Source: Agarophyton chilense (lineage: Eukaryota > Rhodophyta > Florideophyceae > Gracilariales > Gracilariaceae). Taken from it: DNA of 64,000 bases. The position numbers and the translations under genes are program-made. This document shows, one piece after another, positions 40,008 through 51,431 of this stretch. How positions within the stretch are numbered: the first letter of the stretch is position 1; each line of letters begins with the position of its first letter. Under the pieces are notes generated by a model. That model was given only the letters and a program-made list of their open reading frames with translations, was not told the origin of the DNA and searched no databases. The DNA lies in NCBI GenBank assembly GCA_030374765.1, contig JARGXX010000078.1, positions 1-64,000 of the forward strand, written 5' to 3'.

Positions 40008-43007
40008 TCACTGTTCAGCCGTGCTGCTAACATCCGGAACATCTTGGATAGACGTTGGTGACGGGACTAAAGGTTTGGGAATAAACATGTCGGGCACAAG
40101 TGAGCTAACATCACACAACTGAGATTTGTCGACTTGGCTCATCTTGAACGCAAATTCTGTCTCAATGGTGCCGTTCTCACTGACCCCTGTCTCCATGGTG
40201 TCTTTCTCATTGACCTCTATCTTAGGAATGTTGTGCTCACTGGCACTGTCCGCAGTCTCTGGGTTCAATGATGGGGATAAATCACCAGTAACATCTGTCT
40301 CTTCCGGGAGTTCCTTCGCCAATGCATTCTGTGTGATACATTCCTCAACCTCCTTACTATCAGTTTCGGGGGTTGATATCACATCCTCTGCTACAGCTTC
40401 GGTAGTCTGTGCTTGAGTGGAGCAATTATTTGCGCCTTCCGGGTCACTCGCGTTGGTGTCCGCCCTTTCAGCCTCTATGATTTCCGGGGCCTGTTGTGTT
40501 TCTGCCTGTCGTATTTCCGACGGACGTTTCGCCATAATACCGGTCGGACCGTTAACAGCCGATTTTCCCTCGGCGCTGTCCCGCGCCTCAGTACTTTGTT
40601 CAGGTTTGTCGTCGTGTACGATGGCGAAAACCGCACTGCACTCTTCAGACCGCGGCTCTTTCGCGGTGTCACCACTCGATTCGGCTTTCAATCGGTCCTC
40701 ATCAGAAGATTTCTTAGCTGGTCCGTTGCTTTTTGTTTCTCTAATCTCCTGCGAAAAACCGCTTGATGAGCTGAAGCTGTCATCTTCTAACGCCAGATCG
40801 GTCGGAGTGGGCTTTTCGTGAGGCGCTTCTCCCGTGGGAACCACTTCTTCAACGTTTTCCGGTTGCGAAGCAATCGCACATTCAATTTTAGCATTGGCGA
40901 TTGTATCCTTCGGCATATTGGCCTCGCTAGCAGCCACGGCTGGGCGATTCGGAGACTTGGAGTTGTCATTGCTTGATGACTTTAACAAGGAGAGGAGATG
41001 CGGGTAATGATGGGATGGGGGAAGTCGGAAGCTCATTGTCCGTGAGATGTTGCGTGCACTCGAACTAGAAACGCTGCCTTTTGCCTTTGTCGTAGAACTA
41101 GCCTTCGAAACATTTAAGGGCGTAGCAGGCAGTGTTTCGCTGCCCTTTTTCGCAGGGACAGGATGGGCGGAGGGCGTGCTCTTCGGAGGGATGGGTTGGG
41201 GCTGCTGCACGCTGCTTTCTGTGTTCACCGAGGATGGCGACACCTGAGAACTCATGTCAGTGTCCAGGACATCTTTTCCACTGCCCACGGAGGTGGTGGT
41301 CGTCAGTAAACCGGCAGCAGAGGTCGAATCGGACACGGAACCGCCTCCTGAGGTGTCTACCTTTGATTCAGGGATGACTTCCTTCGAGACCTCCTTCGCG
41401 GCAGAGGACGGTTCAGGGTGCGCGGAGATTTCCGCTAGCCGCACCTTGTACGGCTTGGGCGAGCGGAAACAGTAACCTGCCAGAATACCTCCCCTTCTCT
41501 TCTCCATTGGGGGTTTGGGGCGGTTTTCAAGGTTGACGCTCGGCCCAAGCATAGAAACATATTTCATGTCCTTCTTGACGTCTTCCTGAACGGCGGCCAT
41601 GGCTTTCCGTTGTTCCTGGCGGCGCTTCTTAGCTCTAGGACTCAACTGATCATCATCCAGTGATTCGCGACGGAAGCGGAGTCCACTGCGCAATGGACTG
41701 TCAACAGTTCTGGATCTTACGGCACTCCAGTCGATATCCTTGAACCAGTCGTGGAGTTTGATTTCCTCGAGACCCATGCTTCCGGTTCCAAGTCTCTCCG
41801 ACGGCCGACGTTTAAGAAGCGCAGAGATTAAACCACGCGCCTCCGATGAAAGCTCCGTAGGGAAGAATATTGGTGCTTTCTCGATGCGTTCGTAAATTAG
41901 ATTGTGGTCGTCGTGATAGAAGGGGGTTTTTCCAGACATGAGCTCATACAAGAGGATACCTAGGGCCCAAAAATCCAACGACATGTCGTATGAGTCGCCA
42001 CGGATCATTTCCGGGGCCACATACTCCTTCGTGCCGCAGAAGGTATTAGTGCGACATAAGTTGCCATTCTCTTGGCGAAGCACCTTGGTCAAACCAAAAT
42101 CGGCGAGACGTATATGGCCGTTGGCATCGATGAGGATATTTTCCAGCTTTAAATCGCGGTAAACGATGCCGAGGTTGTGGAGATGCTCGATGGCAAGAAT
42201 GACTTCACAAGCCACAAAGCGCGCAGACTGCTCATCGAGTGGATTTGGTTTCTGGTTGAGAAACTCAAACATGTCACCGCCTCCACAATAATCGGTAACG
42301 AGAAAAAGACGCTTCGCGCTTTGAAAGGCGTAACGCATGTCGAGGACGAAGGGATGATTTCGAACGGTTTGCAGAACAATGCGTTCCTCCATGGCTTGGC
42401 GATAAGAAGTATGGCTTTGGAACACATAATCCTTTTCGATGACCTTCAACGCAAGGGTTTCGTTTGTGGTGGTATCAAGCACTTTGTAAACGCGTCCCGA
42501 AGCACCTTTGCCAACGTGCTTGACGATATCAAAATCAGAAAGGTTCTTCTTCGGTTGATTGAGGCAGGTATTGAGGGCATCCACCCACGTCTGACGTTGG
42601 TGCTCAGAATCAAAGATAAGGCGTGTGTTCATCTTTCCTTTGGTCTTGAGCACAACAGTGTTCTTCGGGCGTTGCAGAAAGCGCGTGGCCTCTGTCGCGA
42701 AGGACATAACGTGCTTGGCGGGGATTTTCTGCGCTATGGACGAGAGCGTTGTGAACTGCTGATGTTGCACAGAATCCGAAGTGATGGAGGGCGGCGAGTA
42801 TTGAACAAGCTGTTCCAGAGGGTAGAGTAGCAGAACGTCATCACGGAGTTCGGCATAGTAGCGAGATGAGGAAAAGGAAAATGCGAAGCGGACAGTTAAC
42901 CAGGCGGTGAGATGGATAGTTAGGGAGCGGGTTAGGTCAAGCGAATGGGTGATGGCGTTGCGGCGGCGAACAAATGCCCTGAAGCGTTCGAACGGGGGGA
43001 AAGGCAT
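40008..43007 (-). CDS. PH-domain AGC Ser/Thr protein kinase, copy 3 (999 aa)
   Basis: This is an intact gene starting at the ATG in CACCATGCC context. It differs from copy 2 by a 15-residue insertion in the tail (KSPNRPAVAASEAN region) and by DFDIVKHVGKG instead of DFEVVKHVGKG at the start of the kinase domain. There are a few further tail substitutions, such as a Pro for Ser near the C-terminus. All catalytic residues are kept: Lys188, Asp285, Asn290, DFG 303-305 and Thr322. It is a candidate for the founding full-length form. Confidence 0.9.
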   Translation of the reverse strand: MPFPPFERFRAFVRRRNAITHSLDLTRSLTIHLTAWLTVRFAFSFSSSRYYAELRDDVLLLYPLEQLVQYSPPSITSDSVQHQQFTTLSSIAQKIPAKHVMSFATEATRFLQRPKNTVVLKTKGKMNTRLIFDSEHQRQTWVDALNTCLNQPKKNLSDFDIVKHVGKGASGRVYKVLDTTTNETLALKVIEKDYVFQSHTSYRQAMEERIVLQTVRNHPFVLDMRYAFQSAKRLFLVTDYCGGGDMFEFLNQKPNPLDEQSARFVACEVILAIEHLHNLGIVYRDLKLENILIDANGHIRLADFGLTKVLRQENGNLCRTNTFCGTKEYVAPEMIRGDSYDMSLDFWALGILLYELMSGKTPFYHDDHNLIYERIEKAPIFFPTELSSEARGLISALLKRRPSERLGTGSMGLEEIKLHDWFKDIDWSAVRSRTVDSPLRSGLRFRRESLDDDQLSPRAKKRRQEQRKAMAAVQEDVKKDMKYVSMLGPSVNLENRPKPPMEKRRGGILAGYCFRSPKPYKVRLAEISAHPEPSSAAKEVSKEVIPESKVDTSGGGSVSDSTSAAGLLTTTTSVGSGKDVLDTDMSSQVSPSSVNTESSVQQPQPIPPKSTPSAHPVPAKKGSETLPATPLNVSKASSTTKAKGSVSSSSARNISRTMSFRLPPSHHYPHLLSLLKSSSNDNSKSPNRPAVAASEANMPKDTIANAKIECAIASQPENVEEVVPTGEAPHEKPTPTDLALEDDSFSSSSGFSQEIRETKSNGPAKKSSDEDRLKAESSGDTAKEPRSEECSAVFAIVHDDKPEQSTEARDSAEGKSAVNGPTGIMAKRPSEIRQAETQQAPEIIEAERADTNASDPEGANNCSTQAQTTEAVAEDVISTPETDSKEVEECITQNALAKELPEETDVTGDLSPSLNPETADSASEHNIPKIEVNEKDTMETGVSENGTIETEFAFKMSQVDKSQLCDVSSLVPDMFIPKPLVPSPTSIQDVPDVSSTAEQ

Positions 43008-44273
43008 GGTGATGCTCGAAGTGCAAGAGTCACAAAAAAAAGTATTAGGCGGTGAAGGGGGGAAGGTAGAGGTAGAGATGAGTGACTTGGCGTGCGAGAT
43101 GGGACAAATAGAGGAGCAAACAGTCACACGTCTGCAGTAGCGGGCGGTAGCAATATGATTGGGGAGGATGAGGTGGATCGTGACCAAGAAAGCGACGCGA
43201 CGCAGCGTACGAGGACGCTTTGACAAGAAGCAATGAGTGAGGCAACGGAGCAATGAAGCAAAGAGACGACGAGACAAGACGTGATGGCGAAGAAGGGCGA
43301 CGGAAGCAAGACTCGGTAGCCGGTGTGTTGAACAAAGCGAGGCTGAAGAAGACGAGAAGCTGGGTCGGAAGTGGTGGGGCGAGGAAAGGGGAGGGGAGTG
43401 AACACCCAAGCCAGGCAGAGCTTTCTTATAGCAGCAGCAACACAGACGCGGCGGTGAACAGTGACGGAGAAGTGCATTATTATCAGCAAACAATCAGCAG
43501 GCCACGCACAAGAAGACGCGCAAAGGCAACGGCAGCACCGACAGCAGCGAAAAGCAATCAGCGAAGCTCAAAGGAGAGGGGCAGCGTAGCGAAAGTGACA
43601 CCCGCCAAAGGCAAGCGGTTAGAGAAAGGCAGCTGCAAGTTGCACCCCCACGCCAACCCAAAGCGGTGCACACACGGCGCGACCATTTCGTTTGCGCTTG
43701 CATTGGAGCGCACGACTGGTGCGCACCCACACGGCGCCGCCTCCGCCTTCCGCGCCTGACGCCTCCGCCGCGCGTCCGCCGCACACACGACGTCTTCTAC
43801 AACCACCCGATTCTGCATATCAAAGTGCGAGCGATTGTATCGTGATTTATGTTATGCCCCGCGTATCCCACCAAACTCCCAAGCCTATCATGAGAGCACT
43901 TAGTGTTGGGACGTTCTGTGCGCACCTAATCTGTCTTCCATACACTTGCAGACTTTTCTTCTTCGTTTTCTCGTGCAACATGACTCTTGACAGAATTCTC
44001 GACAAGCCATTCACGGGGTTTGCACAAGCGAGGCGAGCACATCGTGCTTGATGACCTCAGTAGTTACGGCATTGTGATGGAGAGAGGTCCAACTAATGAA
44101 CATGAATCTGATGGTATAGGCTAGAACCCATCTTTTGAACGGATGGATTGCTATCCTGCAACCTTGTGAGGAAATTGCTTGGAAAGAGTCCACCTACATA
44201 CACACCTGATGAACATAACCAATATTTGAGATGACAAGTCAATCGATTACAATACACCCCTGGGCAACCTGCT

Positions 44274-44522
44274 TCATGAAGCGCATGTGCCTGTGAAGAA
44301 TGCAAATGAAACCATCCAGTGAGCCGATTGCTGCTGCAATTGCTTTACAGGCCCACAGGTGCAGTTGAGACTATTTTGTATAGAAATCCAGTTGAATTGC
44401 GAGCGAGAAGCCCAGCAAATAATTGTGTGATTGTTGCGAAGAACACAAATCTGCACCATGCCAGCATCATCAGGACTAACTTTCTCTTCTCCGCACCATC
44501 TGCACTTGTCGCTGTCAAACAT
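44274..44522 (-). CDS. Possible small Cys-rich protein or exon, unit 3
   Basis: The 82-codon ORF is the same as at 11051-11299, with two Cys pairs. It lies 3' of the spliced gene on the same strand. Status as a gene or exon is unproven. Confidence 0.3.
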   Translation of the reverse strand: MFDSDKCRWCGEEKVSPDDAGMVQICVLRNNHTIICWASRSQFNWISIQNSLNCTCGPVKQLQQQSAHWMVSFAFFTGTCAS

Positions 44523-44771
44523 GTGGCATGTGACTATGAAATGGACCAGACACTATGACGCACAGCTTTTCGGCACATCGGTGCAACACACATTCACATT
44601 CTGAGTGTGCCAGGGACACGTTCACTCGTCCAGCTATATTGTATGGTGTTTTTGGCTCGACAGTTTATCACGAGAAACATGCAAACAATTGCCTCTCGTC
44701 TTCAATGAAATCTAGTTTCTTCTAGGATAAGAATTATTTCGATAGGACTTAAACTTGATGTAAGCCATGCA

Positions 44772-46248
44772 TCAATTTCTTTTGCGTGTTACTAAGCAAG
44801 CTGTATATGTTAACTGCACTGGTCACGCAACGCAACAGCTTTCTTAGACCACATCTTCAACAACATTACTCAAGTAAAAACTTCTTTCGCCCACAACGGA
44901 GCATGAGTTCTGTTCATACAACCTTGTCTTACTTGACTCTAACTCAAAAACACTTACTTTCACAACTCCAAAAGCAAGGTTGAAGACGCATATTTGCATC
45001 TCCAGACCATAGCCCATATTCTCTAGAATGGATTCAAGCACGCTTGTTATATTATGATTTCCCGTCGTATTAAACGCAGTACGAGCGGTAGAAAGAGCCT
45101 CATTATATCCAGAAACAAAAGCAGCCGCCTAACCCTCTCTAAACTCCTGCAAAACCTTGTGCTCCTTTGCTTGCATAAGGCATAAGCTTTTTTGCGTATT
45201 CCATTCGCAATGTCTTTGAGGATTTTGGTCTCGGATTGAGAGGACAAGAGAGCGCGGTAGTGCAACAAAATGAAGAGAACTACAACACTCTGTGAGAAGT
45301 CTGCAACACAAAGTCGAATTGTGTACTAATATACGAAGACTTATCATCATTTTCCTTATGCTTTCGCGGGCTCTGCTTTGTGCTCTCGAAGCGTAAGCAG
45401 ACATTGCTACTGCAATCTCCCCTTTCCTTTTCTTGACAATCACCGTCGTGTTCAAGAAGTCTACTGCACGTTCCTCACCAACAATTAACTGCGCTCCTTC
45501 CAGTAGCCATGAGCTGACCAAAAGGTTCTTGTGCCCCATGTTCTACGGGGTTGTACGAAATGTGAAAGAGTTGTTCACCGCGATTTGTGTGTATAAACTC
45601 CATACATATATTAATTTGCACGTACTCCTGTTAAGACAAATCCAGTGTTAGAATTATGAATCAATAGAGACGAAAATGACGGTGAGAAATGCACATACAT
45701 GCAAAAGTTCTGCTTTCTATAAATGCAAAGTGGCGGAAGGTGTTTGGACAATGTTTACGGATTGGAAAACAGCTTCAGCGTTCAAAACAAACCTGTATTT
45801 GCGTATGGTTCTCATCATGTGATGTCTGTTCTGAGGGGCATTGGAGCTTATCTATTGCCTGCACTATTGAGTCCGTTTGCGATGAGATTGCATTCACATT
45901 TTCTTCCCTCGCACCACCCAGTTCTGTTCGCAGACTTGTGGGCTGCTGCATACAAACCTTTCCGTCACTATGAACGATACTCTCTGTTTGTGATTTAAGT
46001 CCGAACTGAGTTGATATAATCTGAAAGGAGTTCTCAATAGCGCCAACTATCTTCTGACGGGGTTGCTGATTCGCTCCAGAAATGCGGTCGCTTCTTTGCA
46101 TCTGAGAGACAGCAACTCTCTCTCTCTCTCATAATGCTTTTCGATTCGGTTCATCGACTGGTGTCATAGCACGTAAAACTTCTTTCCGACGAGGCTGCTC
46201 CGCACGAGTTTGCGAGTTCATCGCAGCAGCTGCTCGTTTGCGAACCAT
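44772..46248 (-). CDS. Unrecognised multi-exon gene, copy 3 (best example)
   Basis: Start ATG 46248 begins MVRKRAAAAMNSQTRAEQP. Proposed exons: 1 about 46180-46248 (weak donor), 2 at 45793-46101 after CTCTCAG, 3 at 45479-45627 after TTAACAG with a TTCTAAC branch site, 4 at 45289-45409, 5 from 45229, 6 at 44958-45128 ending at a perfect GTAAGT donor, 7 at 44772-44813 ending TGA. Exons 2, 3 and 4 join in phase, with introns of 165 and 69 nt, and a 59-nt intron leads in phase to exon 5. The exon 5-6 junction is unresolved: it would need an intron of about 27 nt around a TAG, so the gene may be damaged or my model wrong there. The first exon is Lys/Arg-rich, and exon 6 encodes a helix-forming stretch (VSGYNEALSTARTAF). 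I recognise no family. It lies upstream of the kinase on the same strand and diverges from the zinc-finger-like ORF. Confidence 0.45.
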
Positions 46249-46568
46249 CTCGATGTTCACCGAAATGAGCAAACCTAAGGCAAGCACCTAGCTCACGACA
46301 GTACTTGCTGATGCTAGCCTGAGAAAGAACGGAGAGTCGAAAGATGAGATAGATTAATATATTCCAATGTTTGAGAGTGAAGCTTAGAAGTGGCTGTCTG
46401 TACGTTCCTTCGTTTCGTACCGGCGATTAGTCTTTCTCTTCGTGAGCATCTCATAGAGTTTCAGTTGTAGAAGTTATCATAGCAAGTTCAAGACATTCAA
46501 GGTCTTGGCTCGGGGCGTAACGTCGAGTCAATGCACATCATTCTGAGTTTCACCTCGTTTTGTTCATT
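46249..46568. promoter_or_regulatory. Divergent promoter region between spliced gene and zinc-finger-like ORF
   Basis: About 320 bp separate the ATG of the minus-strand gene from the ATG of the plus-strand ORF. There is an AT-rich patch (ATTAATATATTCC near 46350) and no ORF worth noting. In unit 2 the copia element sits in this region. Equivalent stretches: 5865-6184, 53407-53726, 60564-60883. Confidence 0.4.
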
Positions 46569-46931
46569 ATGTACAAGTGCAAAGTTTGTAGTAGAACTTT
46601 CCGTCATTCCGTCTATTTTGGGCGTCCCGTTAAACATTCGAAACGTTTGCAATGGAAATCACACAGCAATTGTCTTGCCGAATCGCAAGCCTCACAGCAA
46701 ACAGCGACATCTCTTCCTGTAATTCCGGTGGGTGACGTAGATAACGTAGATATTGCGAATATGACGAACAGCCCTACGTTCGAAGATTGTCATCAAAGAG
46801 GCGTGTGTCCATCCCACGAACATTGGAACCTTGTGGCAGACGATGTGTTCCCATTCTTTGAAGCCTATAAGGCCTCAACGCAACCTCTGTATCCCAAGCT
46901 GAAGAAACCAAGCCGTGGTCCGTGGTCCTGA
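46569..46931 (+). CDS. Small zinc-finger-like protein, unit 3
   Basis: The 120 codons and protein are the same as at 6185-6547. Its upstream region is intact here. Confidence 0.5.
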   Translation: MYKCKVCSRTFRHSVYFGRPVKHSKRLQWKSHSNCLAESQASQQTATSLPVIPVGDVDNVDIANMTNSPTFEDCHQRGVCPSHEHWNLVADDVFPFFEAYKASTQPLYPKLKKPSRGPWS

Positions 46932-47210
46932 ACATATCCACCCCTCGTGCACTACTCTGTCTATTGCGACATTGCCTGACTCATCAGATGGCCCTCTGTG
47001 TGTCCGAGAGTACTGCTTTGATGGTTTTCGAGATTGAAGGCAACTTACCGGAGTCGTAACGAGATTTACATCGTATCTTTGCTAGCGTCGAGGCATTCGA
47101 GAGAAAACGGCGGCATCGCGTCAGTTAGTTTAGTGGTTGGATTCGAAATATGGCTAGCAATCTAACTACAATTACGGGCAGTTGCCCCGTTGTCAATTAC
47201 ATCTCCTCAA

Positions 47211-50165
47211 TCACTGTTCAGCCGTGCTGCTAACATCCGGAACATCTTGGATAGACGTTGGTGACGGGACTAAAGGTTTGGGAATAAACATGTCGGGCAC
47301 AAGTGAGCTAACATCACACAACTGAGATTTGTCGACTTGGCTCATCTTGAACGCAAATTCTGTCTCAATGGTGCCGTTCTCACTGACCCCTGTCTCCATG
47401 GTGTCTTTCTCATTGACCTCTATCTTAGGAATGTTGTGCTCACTGGCACTGTCCGCAGTCTCTGGGTTCAATGATGGGGATAAATCACCAGTAACAGCTG
47501 TCTCTTCCGGGAGTTCCTTCGCCAATGCATTCTGTGTGATACATTCCTCAACCTCCTTACTATCAGTTTCGGGGGTTGATATCACATCCTCTGCTACAGC
47601 TTCGGTAGTCTGTGCCTGAGTGGAGCAATTATTTGCGCCTTCCGAGTCACTCGCGTTGGTGTCCGCCCTTTCAGCCTCTATGATTTCCGGGGCCTGTTGT
47701 GTTTCTGCCTGTCGTATTTCCGACGGACGTTTCGCCATAATACCGGTCGGACCGTTAACAGCCGATTTTCCCTCGGCGCTGTCCCGTGCCTCAGTACTTT
47801 GTTCAGGTTTGTCGTCGTGTACGATGGCGAAAACCGCACTGCACTCTTCAGACCGCGGCTCTTTCGCGGTGTCACCACTCGATTCGGCTTTCAATCGGTC
47901 CTCATCAGAAGATTTCTTAGCTGGTCCGTTGCTTTTTGTTTCTCTAATCTCCTGCGAAAAACCGCTTGATGAGCTGAAGCTGTCATCTTCTAACGCCAGA
48001 TCGGTCGGAGTGGGCTTTTCGTGAGGCGCTTCTCCCGTGTGAACCACTTCTTCAACGTTTTCCGGTTCCGAAGCAATCGCACATTCAATTTTAGCATTGG
48101 CGATTGTATCCTTCGACATATTGTCATTGCTTGATGACTTTAACAAGGAGAGGAGATGCGGGTAATGATGGGATGGGGGAAGTCGGAAGCTCATTGTCCG
48201 TGAGATGTTGCGTGCACTCGAACTAGAAACGCTGCCTTTTGCCTTTGTCGTAGAACTAGCCTTCGAAACAGTTAAGGGCGTAGCAGGCAGCGAAACACTG
48301 CCCTTTTTCGCAGGGACAGGATGGGCGGAGGGCGTGCTCTTCGGAGGGATGGGTTGGGGCTGCTGCACGCTGCTTTCTGTGTTCACCGAGGATGGCGACA
48401 CCTGAGAACTCATGTCAGTGTCCAGGACATCTTTTCCACTGCCCACGGAGTTGGTGGTCGTCAGTAAACCGGCAGCAGAGGTCGAATCGGACACGGAACC
48501 GCCTCCTAAGGTGTCTACCTTTGATTCAGGGATGACTTCCTTCGAGACCTCCTTCGCGGCAGAGGACGGTTCAGGGTGCGCGGAGATTTCCGCTAGCCGC
48601 ACCTTGTACGGCTTGGGCGAGCGGAAACAGTAACCTGCCAGAATACCCCCCCTTCTCTTCTCCATTGGGGGTTTGGGGCGGTTTTCAATGTTGACGCTCG
48701 GCCCAAGCATAGAAACATATTTCATGTCCTTCTTGACGTCTTCCTGGACGGCGGCCATGGCTTTCCGTTGTTCTTGGCGGCGCTTCTTAGCTCTAGGACT
48801 CAACTGATCATCATCCAGTGATTCGCGACGGAAGCGGAGTCCACTGCGCAATGGACTGTCAACAGTTCTGGATCTCACGGCACTCCAGTCGATATCCTTG
48901 AACCAGTCGTGGAGTTTGATTTCCTCGAGACCCATGCTTCCGGTTCCAAGTCTCTCCGACGGCCGACGTTTAAGAAGCGCAGAGATTAAACCACGCGCCT
49001 CCGATGAAAGCTCCGTAGGGAAGAATATTGGTGCTTTCTCGATGCGTTCGTAAATTAGATTGTGGTCGTCGTGATAGAAGGGGGTTTTTCCAGACATGAG
49101 CTCATACAAGAGGATACCTAGGGCCCAAAAATCCAACGACATGTCGTATGAGTCGCCACGGATCATTTCCGGGGCCACATACTCCTTCGTGCCGCAGAAA
49201 GTATTAGTGCGACATAAGTTGCCATTCTCTTGGCGAAGCACCTTGGTCAAACCAAAATCGGCGAGACGTATATGGCCGTTGGCATCGATGAGGATATTTT
49301 CCAGCTTTAAATCGCGGTAAACGATGCCGAGGTTGTGGAGATGCTCGATGGCAAGAATGACTTCACAAGCCACAAAGCGGGCAGACTGCTCATCGAGTGG
49401 ATTTGGTTTCTGGTTGAGAAACTCAAACATGTCACCGCCTCCACAATAATCGGTAACGAGAAAAAGACGCTTCGCGCTTTGAAAGGCGTAACGCATGTCG
49501 AGGACGAAGGGATGATTTCGAACGGTTTGCAGAACAATGCGTTCCTCCATGGCTTGGCGATAAGAAGTATGGCTTTGGAACACATAATCCTTTTCGATGA
49601 CCTTCAACGCAAGGGTTTCGTTTGTGGTGGTATCAAGCACTTTGTAAACGCGTCCCGAAGCACCTTTGCCAACGTGCTTGACGATATCAAAATCAGAAAG
49701 GTTCTTCTTCGGTTGATTGAGGCAGGTATTGAGGGCATCCACCCACGTCTGACGTTGGTGCTCAGAATCAAAGATAAGGCGTGTGTTCATCTTTCCTTTG
49801 GTCTTGAGCACAACAGTGTTCTTCGGGCGTTGCAGAAAGCGCGTGGCCTCTGTCGCGAAGGACATAACGTGCTTGGCGGGGATTTTCTGCGCTATGGACG
49901 AGAGCGTTGTGAACTGCTGATGTTGCACAGAATCCGAAGTGATGGAGGGCGGCGAGTATTGAACAAGCTGTTCCAGAGGGTAGAGTAGCAGAACGTCATC
50001 ACGGAGTTCGGCATAGTAGCGAGATGAGGAAAAGGAAAATGCGAAGCGGACAGTTAACCAGGCGGTGAGATGGATAGTTAGGGAGCGGGTTAGGTCAAGC
50101 GAATGGGTGATGGCGTTGCGGCGGCGAACAAATGCCCTGAAGCGTTCGAACGGGGGGAAAGGCAT
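47211..50165 (-). CDS. PH-domain AGC Ser/Thr protein kinase, copy 4 (984 aa)
   Basis: This intact gene lacks the 15-residue tail block, like copy 2. It has DFDIVKHVGKG like copy 3 and a distinct tail variant (GSVSLPATPLTVSKAS rather than GSETLPATPLNVSKAS) shared with copies 5 and 6 and with the broken copy 1. Catalytic residues are unchanged. This mix of features shows exchange among copies. Confidence 0.9.
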   Translation of the reverse strand: MPFPPFERFRAFVRRRNAITHSLDLTRSLTIHLTAWLTVRFAFSFSSSRYYAELRDDVLLLYPLEQLVQYSPPSITSDSVQHQQFTTLSSIAQKIPAKHVMSFATEATRFLQRPKNTVVLKTKGKMNTRLIFDSEHQRQTWVDALNTCLNQPKKNLSDFDIVKHVGKGASGRVYKVLDTTTNETLALKVIEKDYVFQSHTSYRQAMEERIVLQTVRNHPFVLDMRYAFQSAKRLFLVTDYCGGGDMFEFLNQKPNPLDEQSARFVACEVILAIEHLHNLGIVYRDLKLENILIDANGHIRLADFGLTKVLRQENGNLCRTNTFCGTKEYVAPEMIRGDSYDMSLDFWALGILLYELMSGKTPFYHDDHNLIYERIEKAPIFFPTELSSEARGLISALLKRRPSERLGTGSMGLEEIKLHDWFKDIDWSAVRSRTVDSPLRSGLRFRRESLDDDQLSPRAKKRRQEQRKAMAAVQEDVKKDMKYVSMLGPSVNIENRPKPPMEKRRGGILAGYCFRSPKPYKVRLAEISAHPEPSSAAKEVSKEVIPESKVDTLGGGSVSDSTSAAGLLTTTNSVGSGKDVLDTDMSSQVSPSSVNTESSVQQPQPIPPKSTPSAHPVPAKKGSVSLPATPLTVSKASSTTKAKGSVSSSSARNISRTMSFRLPPSHHYPHLLSLLKSSSNDNMSKDTIANAKIECAIASEPENVEEVVHTGEAPHEKPTPTDLALEDDSFSSSSGFSQEIRETKSNGPAKKSSDEDRLKAESSGDTAKEPRSEECSAVFAIVHDDKPEQSTEARDSAEGKSAVNGPTGIMAKRPSEIRQAETQQAPEIIEAERADTNASDSEGANNCSTQAQTTEAVAEDVISTPETDSKEVEECITQNALAKELPEETAVTGDLSPSLNPETADSASEHNIPKIEVNEKDTMETGVSENGTIETEFAFKMSQVDKSQLCDVSSLVPDMFIPKPLVPSPTSIQDVPDVSSTAEQ

Positions 50166-51431
50166 GGTGATGCTCGAAGTGCAAGAGTCACAAAAAAAAG
50201 TATTAGGCGGTGAAGGGGGGAAGGTAGAGGTAGAGATGAGTGACTTGGCGTGCGAGATGGGACAAATAGAGGAGCAAACAGTCACACGTCTGCAGTAGCG
50301 GGCGGTAGCAATATGATTGGGGAGGATGAGGTGGATCGTGACCAAGAAAGCGACGCGACGCAGCGTACGAGGACGCTTTGACAAGAAGCAATGAGTGAGG
50401 CAACGGAGCAATGAAGCAAAGAGACGACGAGACAAGACGTGATGGCGAAGAAGGGCGACGGAAGCAAGACTCGGTAGCCGGTGTGTTGAACAAAGCGAGG
50501 CTGAAGAAGACGAGAAGCTGGGTCGGAAGTGGTGGGGCGAGGAAAGGGGAGGGGAGTGAACACCCAAGCCAGGCAGAGCTTTCTTATAGCAGCAGCAACA
50601 CAGACGCGGCGGTGAACAGTGACGGAGAAGTGCATTATTATCAGCAAACAATCAGCAGGCCACGCACAAGAAGACGCGCAAAGGCAACGGCAGCACCGAC
50701 AGCAGCGAAAAGCAATCAGCGAAGCTCAAAGGAGAGGGGCAGCGTAGCGAAAGTGACACCCGCCAAAGGCAAGCGGTTAGAGAAAGGCAGCTGCAAGTTG
50801 CACCCCCACGCCAACCCAAAGCGGTGCACACACGGCGCGACCATTTCGTTTGCGCTTGCATTGGAGCGCACGACTGGTGCGCACCCACACGGCGCCGCCT
50901 CCGCCTTCCGCGCCTGACGCCTCCGCCGCGCGTCCGCCGCACACACGACGTCTTCTACAACCACCCGATTCTGCATATCAAAGTGCGAGCGATTGTATCG
51001 TGATTTATGTTATGCCCCGCGTATCCCACCAAACTCCCAAGCCTATCATGAGAGCACTTAGTGTTGGGACGTTCTGTGCGCACCTAATCTGTCTTCCATA
51101 CACTTGCAGACTTTTCTTCTTCGTTTTCTCGTGCAACATGACTCTTGACAGAATTCTCGACAAGCCATTCACGGGGTTTGCACAAGCGAGGCGAGCACAT
51201 CGTGCTTGATGACCTCAGTAGTTACGGCATTGTGATGGAGAGAGGTCCAACTAATGAACATGAATCTGATGGTATAGGCTAGAACCCATCTTTTGAACGG
51301 ATGGATTGCTATCCTGCAACCTTGTGAGGAAATTGCTTGGAAAGAGTCCACCTACATACACACCTGATGAACATAACCAATATTTGAGATGACAAGTCAA
51401 TCGATTACAATACACCCCTGGGCAACCTGCT

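Larger units (their letters stand above)
40008..47210. repeat. Cassette unit 3 (complete, 7203 bp)
   Basis: This is a complete unit with all three genes. It is longer than units 4 and 5 by the 45-bp in-frame block in the kinase tail near 40914-40958, which it shares with unit 1. Confidence 0.93.
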
